Assembly: GCF_009758175.1 (NCBI RefSeq) | Contig: NZ_WRPM01000005.1 | Coordinates: 1 to 64,000 of the forward strand | Source of the DNA: Nesterenkonia alkaliphila | GTDB lineage: Bacteria > Actinomycetota > Actinomycetes > Actinomycetales > Micrococcaceae | Reading direction: 5' to 3' | Length of the DNA: 64,000 nucleotides | Shown here: positions 54,762-61,902 of the stretch, piece by piece | How positions within the stretch are numbered: position 1 is the first letter of the stretch | How the letters are laid out: the number at the start of each line of letters is the position of its first letter | The notes under the pieces: generated by a model | What the model saw: the letters and a program-made list of their open reading frames with translations, nothing else | Databases searched by the model: none | What the model was told of the DNA's origin: nothing | Translations under genes and position numbers: made by a program

Positions 54762-55841
54762 GTGGCACTGACTATTGGAATCGTGGGGCTGCCCAATGTG
54801 GGCAAGTCGACCCTCTTCAACGCACTGACCCGGCAGACGATCCTGGCGGCGAACTACCCGTTCGCCACCATTGAGCCCAACGTGGGGGTGGTCAATCTCC
54901 CCGACGAGCGGCTGGACAAGCTGGCAGAGATCTTCGGTTCGGCAAAGATTCTCCCGGCCACAGTCTCCTTTGTGGACATCGCCGGGATCGTTAAGGGGGC
55001 CTCGGAGGGGGAGGGGCTGGGCAACCAGTTCCTGGCCAATATCCGTGAAGCCCATGCGATTGCGCAGGTAGTCAGGGTCTTCGAGGACGAGAATGTGGTC
55101 CATGTCGATGGCCGGGTGGATCCCGCCTCTGACCGGGAGACCATCAACACTGAGCTGATCCTGGCGGATATGCAGACCCTGGAGAACGCAATCCCCAAGT
55201 TGGCGAAGCAGGTCTCTGGGAAGAAGGCGGATAAAGCCACCCTTGATGCCTATCTTGAGGCGCAGAAGGTTCTGGAGGAGGGCAATACGGTCTTCTCCGC
55301 GGCGTCGTCCCTGGATATGGAGCAGTTGGCCGGACTGAACCTACTCACCGCAAAGCCCCAGATCTACGTCTTCAACGCCGACGAGGGCGTACTGGGCTCC
55401 CCGGAGAAACAGGCAGAGCTGGCAGCTCTGGTAGCCCCCGCGCAAGCGGTGTTCCTGGATGCCAAGATGGAGTCTGAGCTGGTGGAGCTCTCCGAGGAGG
55501 AGGCCCGCGAGATGCTGGAGCTCAACGGACTGGAGGAATCCGGTCTGGACCAGCTGGCTCGGGTGGGCTTCCAGACCTTGGGCCTGCAGACCTATCTCAC
55601 GGCCGGGCCCAAGGAGGCCCGGGCCTGGACAGTTCCGCAGGGTGCGACGGCGCCCGAGGCTGCCGGGGTGATCCACACCGACTTCCAGCGTGGCTTCATC
55701 AAGGCCGAGATCGTCAGCTTTGAGGCACTGGTGGCCGCAGGGTCGATGAACGAGGCCAAGTCCGCCGGCAAGGTCCGCATGGAGGGCAAGGACTACGTGA
55801 TGAAAGACGGAGACGTGGTGGAGTTCCGGTTTGCGGTCTAA
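54762..55841 (+). CDS. ychF: Redox-regulated ribosome-associated ATPase YchF
   Basis: 359 residues, GTG start. An Obg-family P-loop protein that prefers [21 protein letters not shown] is G1, [20 protein letters not shown] is G3, and FNADEG is the unusual G4 that replaces NKxD. A coiled-coil insert (about 140-190) and the C-terminal TGS domain end in the canonical VVEFRFAV then stop. That last stretch is the sequence repeated seven times downstream. The reading frame is intact, so whatever inserted here preserved the gene end. Confidence 0.96.
   Translation: MALTIGIVGLPNVGKSTLFNALTRQTILAANYPFATIEPNVGVVNLPDERLDKLAEIFGSAKILPATVSFVDIAGIVKGASEGEGLGNQFLANIREAHAIAQVVRVFEDENVVHVDGRVDPASDRETINTELILADMQTLENAIPKLAKQVSGKKADKATLDAYLEAQKVLEEGNTVFSAASSLDMEQLAGLNLLTAKPQIYVFNADEGVLGSPEKQAELAALVAPAQAVFLDAKMESELVELSEEEAREMLELNGLEESGLDQLARVGFQTLGLQTYLTAGPKEARAWTVPQGATAPEAAGVIHTDFQRGFIKAEIVSFEALVAAGSMNEAKSAGKVRMEGKDYVMKDGDVVEFRFAV
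55791..55841 (+). repeat. Site copy 0: ychF 3' end (attB/attL-like)
   Basis: The last 51 bp of ychF. The left 24 bp are ordinary ychF coding sequence ending GGAGAC, and lack the AGANGTT pattern of copies 1, 2, 3, 5 and 6. The 8-bp core GTGGTGGA (55815-55822) and the right half encoding VVEFRFAV-stop match the downstream copies. This is what a left junction should look like after insertion into the gene end. Confidence 0.7.
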
Positions 55842-55847
55842 CATCTG

Positions 55848-55857
55848 CCAGCGCTGG
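55848..55857. terminator. Palindrome after ychF stop
   Basis: CCAGCGCTGG is a perfect 10-bp palindrome 6 nt after the ychF stop. A weak terminator or protein site is possible; there is no T-run. Confidence 0.25.
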
Positions 55858-55869
55858 TGGGCGGTCAGG

Positions 55870-55875
55870 TAGATT
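55870..55875 (+). promoter_or_regulatory. Leaderless -10 box for PLD/PUA-like gene
   Basis: TAGATT ends 6 nt before ATG 55882, only 28 nt after the ychF stop, so unit A carries its own promoter. Confidence 0.5.
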
Positions 55876-55881
55876 GCCTGT

Positions 55882-56868
55882 ATGGAGCAACCTGGCGAAG
55901 TCAGCGGGACAATCGGCCATTGGCTCGAGAGCGCGCTACGAGAATCTGACGGACCCTCCCACTTTGCGAGCCCCTACCTTTCGTACGACGTCTGTCGCGT
56001 TATGGCTGAGGCAGCTATGCAGCGGCGGCAGCCGTTTGTCCTGTTGACGGCGCTTGACCCTAGCGCCGTTGCGAACGGCTACCTGTCGGTACAGGGATTG
56101 AGGAGATTGGTCAGCAGCGGGGTTTTCGTTCGTCATGTCGACAGACTTCACGCGAAGTGTTTCATCGTTGGGCCGAATGGTGCGTTGGGGTCGGCTAATC
56201 TCACTGGCTCGGGACTTGGATCTTCTGTGAGCCCCAATAAGGAGCTCTGTGTGGTCCTCAATTCTGAGCAGGTGGAGTCGGCACGACGACTCATGCTCGA
56301 TTGGCCCTCGCGACCCATCGACGCTATAGCTCTAGATGTCCTTGAAGAGGCCGCCGCCCGTTTGGGTAAACAGCACAAGTCGCAGCACGATACGCTCGAC
56401 GCCGACTCTGCTCTGCAATTAGCCGAATCGCTTCTTGCTGATGCGCGCGACGGAGAACGCGGCTTCTGGTTGAAACTAGAGTATGGGCAACCTGCCCTTG
56501 ATAGTTGGCGAGCGGAATCATGGTTCGCGAGCCCGAAGAAGGGAAAGCCCGGATTCCGCGCTGGGGACTTCGTTTTCATTTGCGCTAAGGACACCAAAGA
56601 CTGTTATGCCGTTGTGGAAGTGAAGGGTGAGTCAGAGTTCCAAGCCCCCTTTTATGAGTCGTGGACCGAGTCGCACGACCCCGAAGCGTTCTCGCGGTGG
56701 CCGTGGACCACGTCGACGATCCCTCGCTTTGTCCCAAATCGACTCCTCGAGTTAAAGCTCTCGGAGCTGGGCGTCAGCGGGCAAGCCCTTCAAAACGGGC
56801 ACGTGCGCTTGAGGCTGGATCAGTTCACTGCCGGAGTCAGAGCGCTCGCGAGGTTGTCCACGGACTGA
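55882..56868 (+). CDS. PLD-like nuclease domain fused to a PUA/EVE-like domain
   Basis: 328 residues. The N-terminal part (about 1-140) is a single phospholipase-D-type domain with HAK at 90-92 and GSANLTGSGLG at 103-113, the HxK...S/N active-site pattern. One motif per chain means an active dimer, as in BfiI. After a helical linker, residues 193-328 look PUA-like (EVE type): GFWLKLEYGQPALDSWRA, FRAGDFVFICAKDTKDCYAV, WPWTTSTIPRFVPNRLLE, GHVRLRLDQF. EVE domains bind modified bases and are found in modification-dependent restriction enzymes, so an antiphage nuclease is plausible (inference). It occupies unit A of the array alone. Codon use is less GC3-biased than ychF. Confidence 0.65.
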   Translation: MEQPGEVSGTIGHWLESALRESDGPSHFASPYLSYDVCRVMAEAAMQRRQPFVLLTALDPSAVANGYLSVQGLRRLVSSGVFVRHVDRLHAKCFIVGPNGALGSANLTGSGLGSSVSPNKELCVVLNSEQVESARRLMLDWPSRPIDAIALDVLEEAAARLGKQHKSQHDTLDADSALQLAESLLADARDGERGFWLKLEYGQPALDSWRAESWFASPKKGKPGFRAGDFVFICAKDTKDCYAVVEVKGESEFQAPFYESWTESHDPEAFSRWPWTTSTIPRFVPNRLLELKLSELGVSGQALQNGHVRLRLDQFTAGVRALARLSTD

Positions 56869-56902
56869 GGCCCCACGCCGACGAGTGGTCAGGCCGATCT
56901 CT

Positions 56903-56953
56903 GCAGACGTTATTCCGCTACGGAACGTGGTGGAGTTCCGCTTCTCGAACTAA
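56903..56953 (+). repeat. Site copy 1 (attR-like)
   Basis: 51 bp: left arm beginning GCAGACGTT and ending CGGAAC, core GTGGTGGA (56927-56934), right arm starting GTTCCG and encoding VEFRFSN-stop (TAA 56951-56953). CGGAAC and GTTCCG are perfect inverted repeats around the 8-bp core. It is the right boundary of unit A. Confidence 0.8.
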
Positions 56954-57025
56954 ACCGCTGAGGTCGCCACTCGATTGAACGATCGCGATCCGGCGTTCAT
57001 TAGCGGCCGCCTGAAATGCTTCCGC

Positions 57026-58279
57026 TCAGCGGCCGAGCTGACTCGTCACCGTGGGCATGTCTGTGTCTGCCCGCAGGAGTCGGGAGCGGGCAAACGCCAC
57101 GGCGATAGCCCCGACGACCGCCGCCAGGATCAGAAGCGCGATAGCCGCGCCGGTCAGATTCGCTGCACCCAGCCACCCCGCGATCGGGTAGGTGACCAGG
57201 AAGCAAGCGTGGGAGAGGGCGAACTGGGCCGTGTAGACGAGATTCCGGTTCGCCGTCGTCGACGCGTCGGCCAGTAGCCTCGACGATGGCGTGTTGACGA
57301 GCGAGGTGCCGATGCCCAGCAGCACCCAGGTGCCCAGCAGCACGTACCATCCCGCCCCAGTGCTCGTCGCGACTGCGGTAACTATGACGGCGACGGCCAG
57401 CCCGGCGGTGATGACGACCGCGCCGGTGATCATGGTGCGGATCACGCCGAGCTTGTCAACCAGCCAGGGGATGTTCAGCGCGACGACGAGCGAGCCCATG
57501 CCGTAGCAGGCCAACGCGAGAGCGAGGGACTGATCGCCGAGCCCGAACACGCCGCGGGCGTAGACGACGGAGTTCACCAGAACGATCGCGGTGCCGGCCG
57601 CGACGACGATGTTCGTGAGCATTAGGAACCGCAACGTCGGCGTCCGGGCGAACACCTTCGCACCTAACGGGAGTCGCTGCCAGAACGGCAGCACGGGCCC
57701 GTCATCAGTGCGGGCAGGCAGCCGGGAGAGCAGCACCAGAATGGCCGAGTAGGCGAAGGCGACCGCGGTGCCGACGAACAGGTTGTTGTAGCTGATCAGA
57801 GTCAGCAGAGCCGCGGCGATCGTCGGGCTCAGTAGCGCCTCGAGGTCATAGGCGAGACGCGACAGCGACAGCGCCCGAGTGTAGTCCTCCGGCTCCGGGA
57901 GGACCGAGGGGATCAGGGACTGGAATGCGGGGGTGAACGTCGCCGACGCGGACTGCAGCACGAACACGAGCACGTAGATCTGCCAGGCCTCGGTGACGAA
58001 CGGCAGCATCACCGCAATCGCCAGGCGGATCAGATCCGCGGTGACCAGGACCGCCTTCTTCGGCAGTCGGTCGACGACCGCGGCGATCAGCGGGGCGACG
58101 CCGACATATGCGACCATCTTGATGGTAAGCGCCGTGCCGAGCACCGACCCAGCCGCGTCGCCGGCGATGTCGAAAGCGAGCAGTCCCAGGGCGACGGTGA
58201 GCAGGCCGGTGCCGAGCAGGGCGATCACCTGGGCGGAGAACAGTTTCGCGTAGGTAGGGTTGCGGAAGACGCGCAGCAT
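57026..58279 (-). CDS. MFS transporter (MFS_3/EntS-NreB-like)
   Basis: 417 residues, twelve membrane segments. LRVFRNPTYAKLFSAQVIALLG at the N-terminus, the loop VDRLPKKAVLV and QSLIPSVLPEPEDYTRAL are characteristic of the MFS_3 group that includes EntS and the NreB nickel exporter. It is co-transcribed behind an ArsR-type regulator (TAATG overlap), so export of a metal or metal complex is the simplest role (inference). Reversed orientation relative to ychF; unit B of the array. Confidence 0.88.
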   Translation of the reverse strand: MLRVFRNPTYAKLFSAQVIALLGTGLLTVALGLLAFDIAGDAAGSVLGTALTIKMVAYVGVAPLIAAVVDRLPKKAVLVTADLIRLAIAVMLPFVTEAWQIYVLVFVLQSASATFTPAFQSLIPSVLPEPEDYTRALSLSRLAYDLEALLSPTIAAALLTLISYNNLFVGTAVAFAYSAILVLLSRLPARTDDGPVLPFWQRLPLGAKVFARTPTLRFLMLTNIVVAAGTAIVLVNSVVYARGVFGLGDQSLALALACYGMGSLVVALNIPWLVDKLGVIRTMITGAVVITAGLAVAVIVTAVATSTGAGWYVLLGTWVLLGIGTSLVNTPSSRLLADASTTANRNLVYTAQFALSHACFLVTYPIAGWLGAANLTGAAIALLILAAVVGAIAVAFARSRLLRADTDMPTVTSQLGR

Positions 58280-58650
58280 TAGTGGACATCCTCGGGGGTC
58301 CGGTGATCGCCGCGGTGGTGGGCCGGGTCGTCGCTCAACGTGTGCTGAGCCTGGAAGATCGCGTCCGCGACCAACTGACGGGCATGCTCGTTCGCCAGTC
58401 GGTAGAACACCTTCGTGCCCTCCTGCCGGGTCGAAACGATCCGCGCCAGGCGCAGCTTCGCCAGATGCTGGGAGACGGCCGGGGCGGACTTATCGACGAT
58501 CTCTGCGAGATGGTTCACCGACAGCTCCTGATCGCGCAGGGCGAGGATGATCCGGATCCGGGTCGCATCCGAGAGCATCGAGAACACCTCGACCGCGAGC
58601 TCGACATACTCGCTCTCCGTCGACAGGGAACCGTCCGTATCTGCATGCAT
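58279..58650 (-). CDS. ArsR/SmtB family metalloregulator
   Basis: 123 residues from ATG 58650. The winged HTH (about 25-95) contains LSDATRIRIILALRDQELSV and VDKSAPAVSQHLAKLRLARIV. In the alpha-5 region, NEHARQLVADAIFQAQH keeps the spacing of the CzrA/NmtR DxH...HxxH site, but with Asn, His, Gln and His at the four positions. A His-rich tail (AHHRGDH) follows. It probably senses a transition metal and represses itself and the MFS gene (inference). ATG 58668 is an earlier in-frame codon. Confidence 0.87.
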   Translation of the reverse strand: MHADTDGSLSTESEYVELAVEVFSMLSDATRIRIILALRDQELSVNHLAEIVDKSAPAVSQHLAKLRLARIVSTRQEGTKVFYRLANEHARQLVADAIFQAQHTLSDDPAHHRGDHRTPEDVH

Positions 58651-58658
58651 ACGCAGAT
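58639..58658. promoter_or_regulatory. Probable ArsR operator
   Basis: ATCTGC (58639-58644) and GCAGAT (58653-58658) are 6-bp inverted repeats separated by 8 bp (ATGCATAC), spanning the start codon of arsR. Spacing and location match autoregulatory ArsR operators. Confidence 0.5.
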
Positions 58659-58733
58659 TATTGCACAACCGATGGCCGAGAGTGCTGATGAGCTGACGCG
58701 TCTCCGGCTCCGGACTTCGCCCTGCAGTGAGTA

Positions 58734-58784
58734 CTAGAGGTTGGTATGTGCGGGAACGTGCTCGAGTTCAGGTTCAACGTGTGA
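58734..58784 (+). repeat. Site copy 2 (attR-like)
   Basis: 51 bp, aligned without gaps to the other copies. Left arm AGAGGTTGGTATGTG ending GGGAAC; core GTGCTCGA (58758-58765); right arm encoding EFRFNV-stop (TGA 58782-58784), using AGG for Arg rather than CGG. The last 22 bases of its left arm match copy 5 at 17 positions. Confidence 0.78.
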
Positions 58785-58877
58785 TGTGAGCCGATCCTGC
58801 TCCGCGGGCCCCGTTGATCTTCGAGGTCGGCGGGGCTTCGTTGGCTTGTTCTGGGCTGTCCGCATCCAGCCATCTGC

Positions 58878-58895
58878 GCTATCATGGTTGATAGC
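58878..58895 (+). promoter_or_regulatory. FitAB operator and overlapping -10
   Basis: GCTATCA (58878-58884) and TGATAGC (58889-58895) are perfect 7-bp inverted repeats with a 4-bp spacer; the TATCAT hexamer (58880-58885) lies in it. A ribbon-helix-helix antitoxin bound here would cover the promoter. Confidence 0.6.
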
Positions 58896-58912
58896 AGAAG
58901 GAGGTGGCCCGG

Positions 58913-59146
58913 ATGTCATCCATCATCGTGCGCGGTCTCGATGACCATGTGAAGCAGCAGCTCGCATCGCAGGCGAAGGAGCACGGGCGGTCCATGGAGG
59001 CCGAGGTCCGTGACATCCTCACGAAGGCCGCTCGACGGCCGCACATCGGCATGGCTTTTCTGTCTGCGGCACGGGATGTCGATGGGGTCGACGAGTTGCC
59101 GATTCCGACGCGCGATGATGTCGCAAGGGCGGCGGACTTCGAATGA
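58913..59146 (+). CDS. FitA-like ribbon-helix-helix antitoxin
   Basis: 77 residues from ATG 58913, with AGAAGGAGGTGG upstream; the in-frame GTG at 58904 lies inside the ribosome site. SSIIVRGLDDHVKQQLASQA is the RHH beta strand and first helix, followed by GRSMEAEVRDIL. The C-terminal DELPIPTRDDVARAADFE is the toxin-wrapping segment. Coupled to the PIN toxin by ATGA; autorepression through the palindrome upstream is expected. Confidence 0.9.
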   Translation: MSSIIVRGLDDHVKQQLASQAKEHGRSMEAEVRDILTKAARRPHIGMAFLSAARDVDGVDELPIPTRDDVARAADFE

Positions 59147-59568
59147 TCGTCCTCGACACGAACGTCATCTCGGAGATCTTTCGGCCCTCTCCGGAGCCTC
59201 GTGTCGTCGAGTGGCTTGTGTCCTTGACGGGCGACGTCGCGATCACTTCCATCACTCTCGCGGAGTTGCTTGCCGGTGTGCGCAGGCTCCCGAACGGCCA
59301 ACGCAAAGACGAGCTGGCGCAGAGGATCGATGAAGCGGTAGCGCCGTATCGGGGGAGCCGGTCGGTGCTCGCCTTCGACGATGACGCGGCGGAGCGATAC
59401 GCGGGGGTGCTCTTGTCTCGTGAAGCAGCAGGTGCGCCGGTGAGTACGGCCGACGCCCAGATTGCCGCGATCTGCCTGGCGCACGGGGCCACCTGCGCTA
59501 CGCGCAATGTGAAGGACTTCCAGCACACCGGCGTCGAACTGGTGGACCCATGGAAGGTGGACGCGTGA
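59143..59568 (+). CDS. FitB/VapC-type PIN-domain toxin
   Basis: 141 residues. PIN RNase acids are visible: Asp5 in VLDTNVISEI, Glu in ITLAELLAGVRRLPNG, Asp in STADAQIAAIC, and the later ATRNVKDF. Such toxins cleave specific RNAs when freed from antitoxin. Starts inside the antitoxin stop (ATGA). With FitA it forms the stability module of unit C. Confidence 0.92.
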   Translation: MIVLDTNVISEIFRPSPEPRVVEWLVSLTGDVAITSITLAELLAGVRRLPNGQRKDELAQRIDEAVAPYRGSRSVLAFDDDAAERYAGVLLSREAAGAPVSTADAQIAAICLAHGATCATRNVKDFQHTGVELVDPWKVDA

Positions 59569-60116
59569 AGCATCGTTCGATCGAGGTCCTCGCGCACCAG
59601 GAACTAACTGAGGCCGATCTGGGTGGGCTTCGACAGCTCTTCGACAGCAAGTATCTCAAGGAATTCGGAGAGTGGGATCCACAACAGCCATACGGCTACG
59701 CGTCACATGATGTCCATATCATGGCCCGGATCGAAGGTCGCGTCGTCGGTCATGTGGGTTGGGCGCGCCGCGAGATCGCTGTCGGTACGGAGACTCTCGC
59801 GATCGCAGGAGTCGGCGGTGTCTTGATCTCCGGTGACGCGAGAGGGATGCGGCTCGGGGAGGAGCTGATGAGGTGTGCAGAGCAGTCGATGCGCGCTCGC
59901 GGCCACCTCGGGTTCGGTTACCTGGGCTGTCGAGAGCAGGTCGTCCCGTTCTACGAGTCATGCGGCTGGAAGAGGATCCTTGCCCGCGAGAAGTCGATCG
60001 GGCGTGATGGTGAACCCGTCGTGGACGACCCTGGCCCGCCGATCCTTATCCTGCCAATCGCCCCGCTCGAGCTGTGGCCTGAGGGAGACATCGACCTGCG
60101 CGGACGGGCTTGGTAG
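59565..60116 (+). CDS. GNAT acetyltransferase, AAC(2')-like
   Basis: 183 residues from GTG 59565, overlapping the toxin stop (GTGA), with GGAAGGTGG upstream. The acetyl-CoA loop region GVLISGDARGMRLGEELMR fits the GNAT R/QxxGxG/A pattern loosely. FYESCGWKRI and the C-terminal DDPGPPILILPIAPLEL ending in a Trp resemble the layout of AAC(2')-I enzymes, with a conserved-looking LP(I) strand near the end. Aminoglycoside or other amine acetylation is possible but not shown. Third gene of unit C and translationally linked to the TA pair. Confidence 0.75.
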   Translation: MKHRSIEVLAHQELTEADLGGLRQLFDSKYLKEFGEWDPQQPYGYASHDVHIMARIEGRVVGHVGWARREIAVGTETLAIAGVGGVLISGDARGMRLGEELMRCAEQSMRARGHLGFGYLGCREQVVPFYESCGWKRILAREKSIGRDGEPVVDDPGPPILILPIAPLELWPEGDIDLRGRAW

Positions 60117-60125
60117 TCGCTGACT

Positions 60126-60176
60126 GCAGATGGCCCCACTTGTCGGAACGCGGTCGAGTTCCGTTTCTCGAACTAA
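60126..60176 (+). repeat. Site copy 3 (attR-like)
   Basis: 51 bp: left arm GCAGATGG...CGGAAC, core GCGGTCGA (60150-60157), right arm GTTCCG encoding EFRFSN-stop (TAA 60174-60176). CGGAAC/GTTCCG inverted repeats are perfect. Same GCAGAYG-N11-CGGAAC left-arm class as copies 1 and 6. Confidence 0.8.
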
Positions 60177-60207
60177 CGTCTGCGGCCTCGATTGTGGCGC
60201 GGCGCGC

Positions 60208-60240
60208 TTGACCTTGACCCTAGGGGGCAAGGTCTACCGT
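60208..60240 (+). promoter_or_regulatory. MerR-type promoter/operator
   Basis: TTGACC (60208-60213) and TACCGT (60235-60240) are separated by 21 bp, longer than the usual 17. The spacer is spanned by GACCTTG (60210-60216) and CAAGGTC (60228-60234) as a perfect 7-bp inverted repeat. An over-long spacer with a dyad is the hallmark of MerR-regulated promoters. It is intact although the regulator gene is broken. Confidence 0.6.
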
Positions 60241-60258
60241 TGTCGCAGGAGGTCCATC

Positions 60259-60530
60259 ATGCGCATCGGAGAACTCGGCGAACGGGCACAGGTGACGGTC
60301 AAGGCCGTTCGATACTACGAGCGGCTCGGCCTGGTCGAGGCGGCTCGCGAGCCCAACGGGTACCGGTTGTTCGGCATCTCCCCGCTGAAGACGGGCCGTT
60401 CCCCGAATGCCTGGAGCTCGGCCACGAGCACGGCGATGAGTGCGTGAGTTCGCTCGCCGTGTACCGCGACACGATCGCCGACCTCGGCCGCATGATCGAC
60501 GCGTTGACGCTGCGTCGCGACACACTGTAG
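60259..60530 (+). pseudogene. MerR family regulator, internally deleted and frameshifted
   Basis: AGGAGG precedes ATG 60259. The winged HTH is clear (MRIGELGERAQVTVKAVRYY, ERLGLVEAAREPNGYRLF, about residues 1-38). After that the frame shifts, and the missing middle helix is followed in another frame by FPECLELGHEHGDECVSSLA then VYRDTIADLGRMIDALTLRR, the usual dimerisation helix of MerR proteins. Thus roughly 30-40 codons are missing and the frame is broken near 60375-60395. Unit D. Confidence 0.7.
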
Positions 60531-60578
60531 CGCCGTCTCGACTGGAGAGCGGATCGCTCGTTCGCGAAGGGGAACGCA

Positions 60579-60890
60579 TTGGCTGACTACACGACGTTGC
60601 CCGATGACCTGCCCGTTCCCGCTGACGACGGAGCCGCCGACCAGCTGCCCGGCCGCTCGACGCCTGCGCTGACCCTGCAGACCAGCGATGGTGATCATGT
60701 GGACCTGGGAGACCTCGGACTGGGGCGGACTGTGGTCTATCCGTATCCTCTGACGGGACACCCCGGAGCCGACCTGCCGGAGGGGTGGGACGCAATCCCC
60801 GGCGCGCGGGGGTGCTCCACCGAGGCTACGCAGTCGAGTTCCGCTTCAGAATTCATCCCTGATCGGAGGACGCTTACATCAGCGCGGTAG
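60579..60890 (+). pseudogene. Peroxiredoxin fragment truncated by a repeat copy
   Basis: TTG 60579 start. The opening ADYTTLPDDLPVPADDGAAD, PALTLQTSDGDHVDLGDLGL, GRTVVYPYPLTGHPGADLPE and WDAIPGARGCSTEA follow actinobacterial AhpC/PrxQ-type peroxiredoxins up to the peroxidatic region. At about residue 84 the family sequence ends exactly where site copy 4 begins, and the remaining residues are read from the repeat out of frame. The resolving half is missing, so the product is not expected to work. Paired with the MerR relic. Confidence 0.7.
60823..60862 (+). repeat. Site copy 4 (degenerate)
   Basis: GGCTACGCAGTCGAGTTCCG followed by CTTC. It resembles copy 7 (GGCTACGGAACGCAGT) with the GGAAC arm deleted. 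In the ychF frame it reads AVEFRF then an aberrant end RIHP-stop (TGA 60860-60862). It sits inside the peroxiredoxin frame. Confidence 0.65.
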
Positions 60891-60984
60891 CGTAGGCGGC
60901 GCACACGGCTCAGCGTTCTGAGGTCGATGGTGCTGTCAGGACTGATCGCCCGCTGGTGGTCAGACGGAATCAAGCGCCTGACGT

Positions 60985-60990
60985 TAGAGT
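60985..60990 (+). promoter_or_regulatory. Leaderless -10 box for P-loop kinase
   Basis: TAGAGT ends 7 nt before GTG 60998, which decides the start among three GTGs and an ATG. Confidence 0.45.
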
Positions 60991-60997
60991 GAGGCGC

Positions 60998-61462
60998 GTG
61001 GTGCGAGTTGTCTTCATGTGCGGCCCCGCAGGTTCGGGGAAGTCGACCACGGCGCGCCGTCTCGAGGCGGATGGCATGGTCAGGCTTTCGTTTGACCAGG
61101 AGGCGTGGGATCGCGGTATCCGACATATGCCGCTGCTTGAGGATGCACATCGCGATGTGGAGGACCATCTCCGCCGTCGATTGCTTGATCTCATAGGCGA
61201 AGAAAGAGATGTCGTTCTCGACTTCTCTTTTTGGTCGCGGGCTATGCGTGACGATTGGCGTCGTCTCCTGGAGCCGTATGGAATTGTCCCGGAGACGATA
61301 TACATCTGGGCGGATCGCGCGACGTGTCTGGAACGCGTGGCCGCCCGCACCCACGCGCACGGCGATGATTTCGCGTTGAACGCGGATACTGCCGCAGCCT
61401 ACTTCGACCACTTTGAACCTCCGACTTCTGATGAGGGGCCTGTGAAGATGGTCGTGTCGTAA
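60998..61462 (+). CDS. AAA/P-loop kinase (zeta-toxin/small-molecule kinase-like)
   Basis: 154 residues from GTG 60998; ATG 61016 would cut into the first beta strand. FMCGPAGSGKSTTARRLEADG is the Walker A strand-loop-helix. VVLDFSFWSRAMRDDWRRLL holds the acceptor-type Asp, and IYIWADRATCLERVAART is the lid region. The size and pattern fit small standalone ATP-dependent kinases related to chloramphenicol/zeta-type enzymes. Sole gene of unit E. Substrate unknown; toxin activity or antibiotic phosphorylation cannot be told apart here. Confidence 0.8.
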   Translation: MVRVVFMCGPAGSGKSTTARRLEADGMVRLSFDQEAWDRGIRHMPLLEDAHRDVEDHLRRRLLDLIGEERDVVLDFSFWSRAMRDDWRRLLEPYGIVPETIYIWADRATCLERVAARTHAHGDDFALNADTAAAYFDHFEPPTSDEGPVKMVVS

Positions 61463-61536
61463 CGGGGCGGCCAGGCAACTCGCCGGAATGCGACGAAACG
61501 TGTGCGCGAGTGGAGGCACTCGTGTACCTCCTGGAT

Positions 61537-61587
61537 CGAGAGGTTCGTATCTGTGGCGACGTGGTGGAGTTCCGGTTTAACGTCTAG
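61537..61587 (+). repeat. Site copy 5 (attR-like)
   Basis: 51 bp: left arm containing AGAGGTTCGTATCTG and ending GGCGAC, core GTGGTGGA (61561-61568), right arm encoding VEFRFNV-stop (TAG 61585-61587). It reads [10 protein letters not shown], the commonest actinobacterial YchF ending. The 22-bp left segment matches copy 2 at 17 positions. Confidence 0.8.
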
Positions 61588-61608
61588 CGTTATTGACGCC
61601 GGTCGTTA

Positions 61609-61614
61609 TATCCT
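61609..61614 (+). promoter_or_regulatory. Leaderless -10 box for higB
   Basis: TATCCT ends 6 nt before GTG 61621, 22 nt after site copy 5. Confidence 0.5.
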
Positions 61615-61620
61615 GGTCTC

Positions 61621-61902
61621 GTGATCAGATCGTTCGGGAGCAAGGACACCGAACGATTGTGGCGTCGTGAGCGAGTGCGCTCGATCGATCATCGGATCCA
61701 TCGGGTCGCACTGCGCAAGCTTCGTCAGGTGGGATCGGCGGAGTCCATCGAGGATCTTCGGGTCCCGCCGGGCAACCGGCTCGAAGCGCTGAAGGGCGAC
61801 CGCGCCGGGCAGCACAGCATCAGGATCAACGACGAGTGGCGGATCTGGTTCGTGCGGACCGACGCAGGACCGGAGGAGGTGGAGATCGTTGACTACCACT
61901 GA
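61621..61902 (+). CDS. higB: HigB/RelE-family toxin
   Basis: 93 residues, GTG start. MIRSFGSKDTERLWRRERVR, ALRKLRQVGSAESIEDLRVP, NRLEALKGDRAGQHSIRIND and EWRIWFVRT are the HigB pattern of ribosome-dependent mRNA interferases (toxin first, antitoxin second). It overlaps the antitoxin start. Start of unit F, with its own leaderless promoter. Confidence 0.93.
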   Translation: MIRSFGSKDTERLWRRERVRSIDHRIHRVALRKLRQVGSAESIEDLRVPPGNRLEALKGDRAGQHSIRINDEWRIWFVRTDAGPEEVEIVDYH

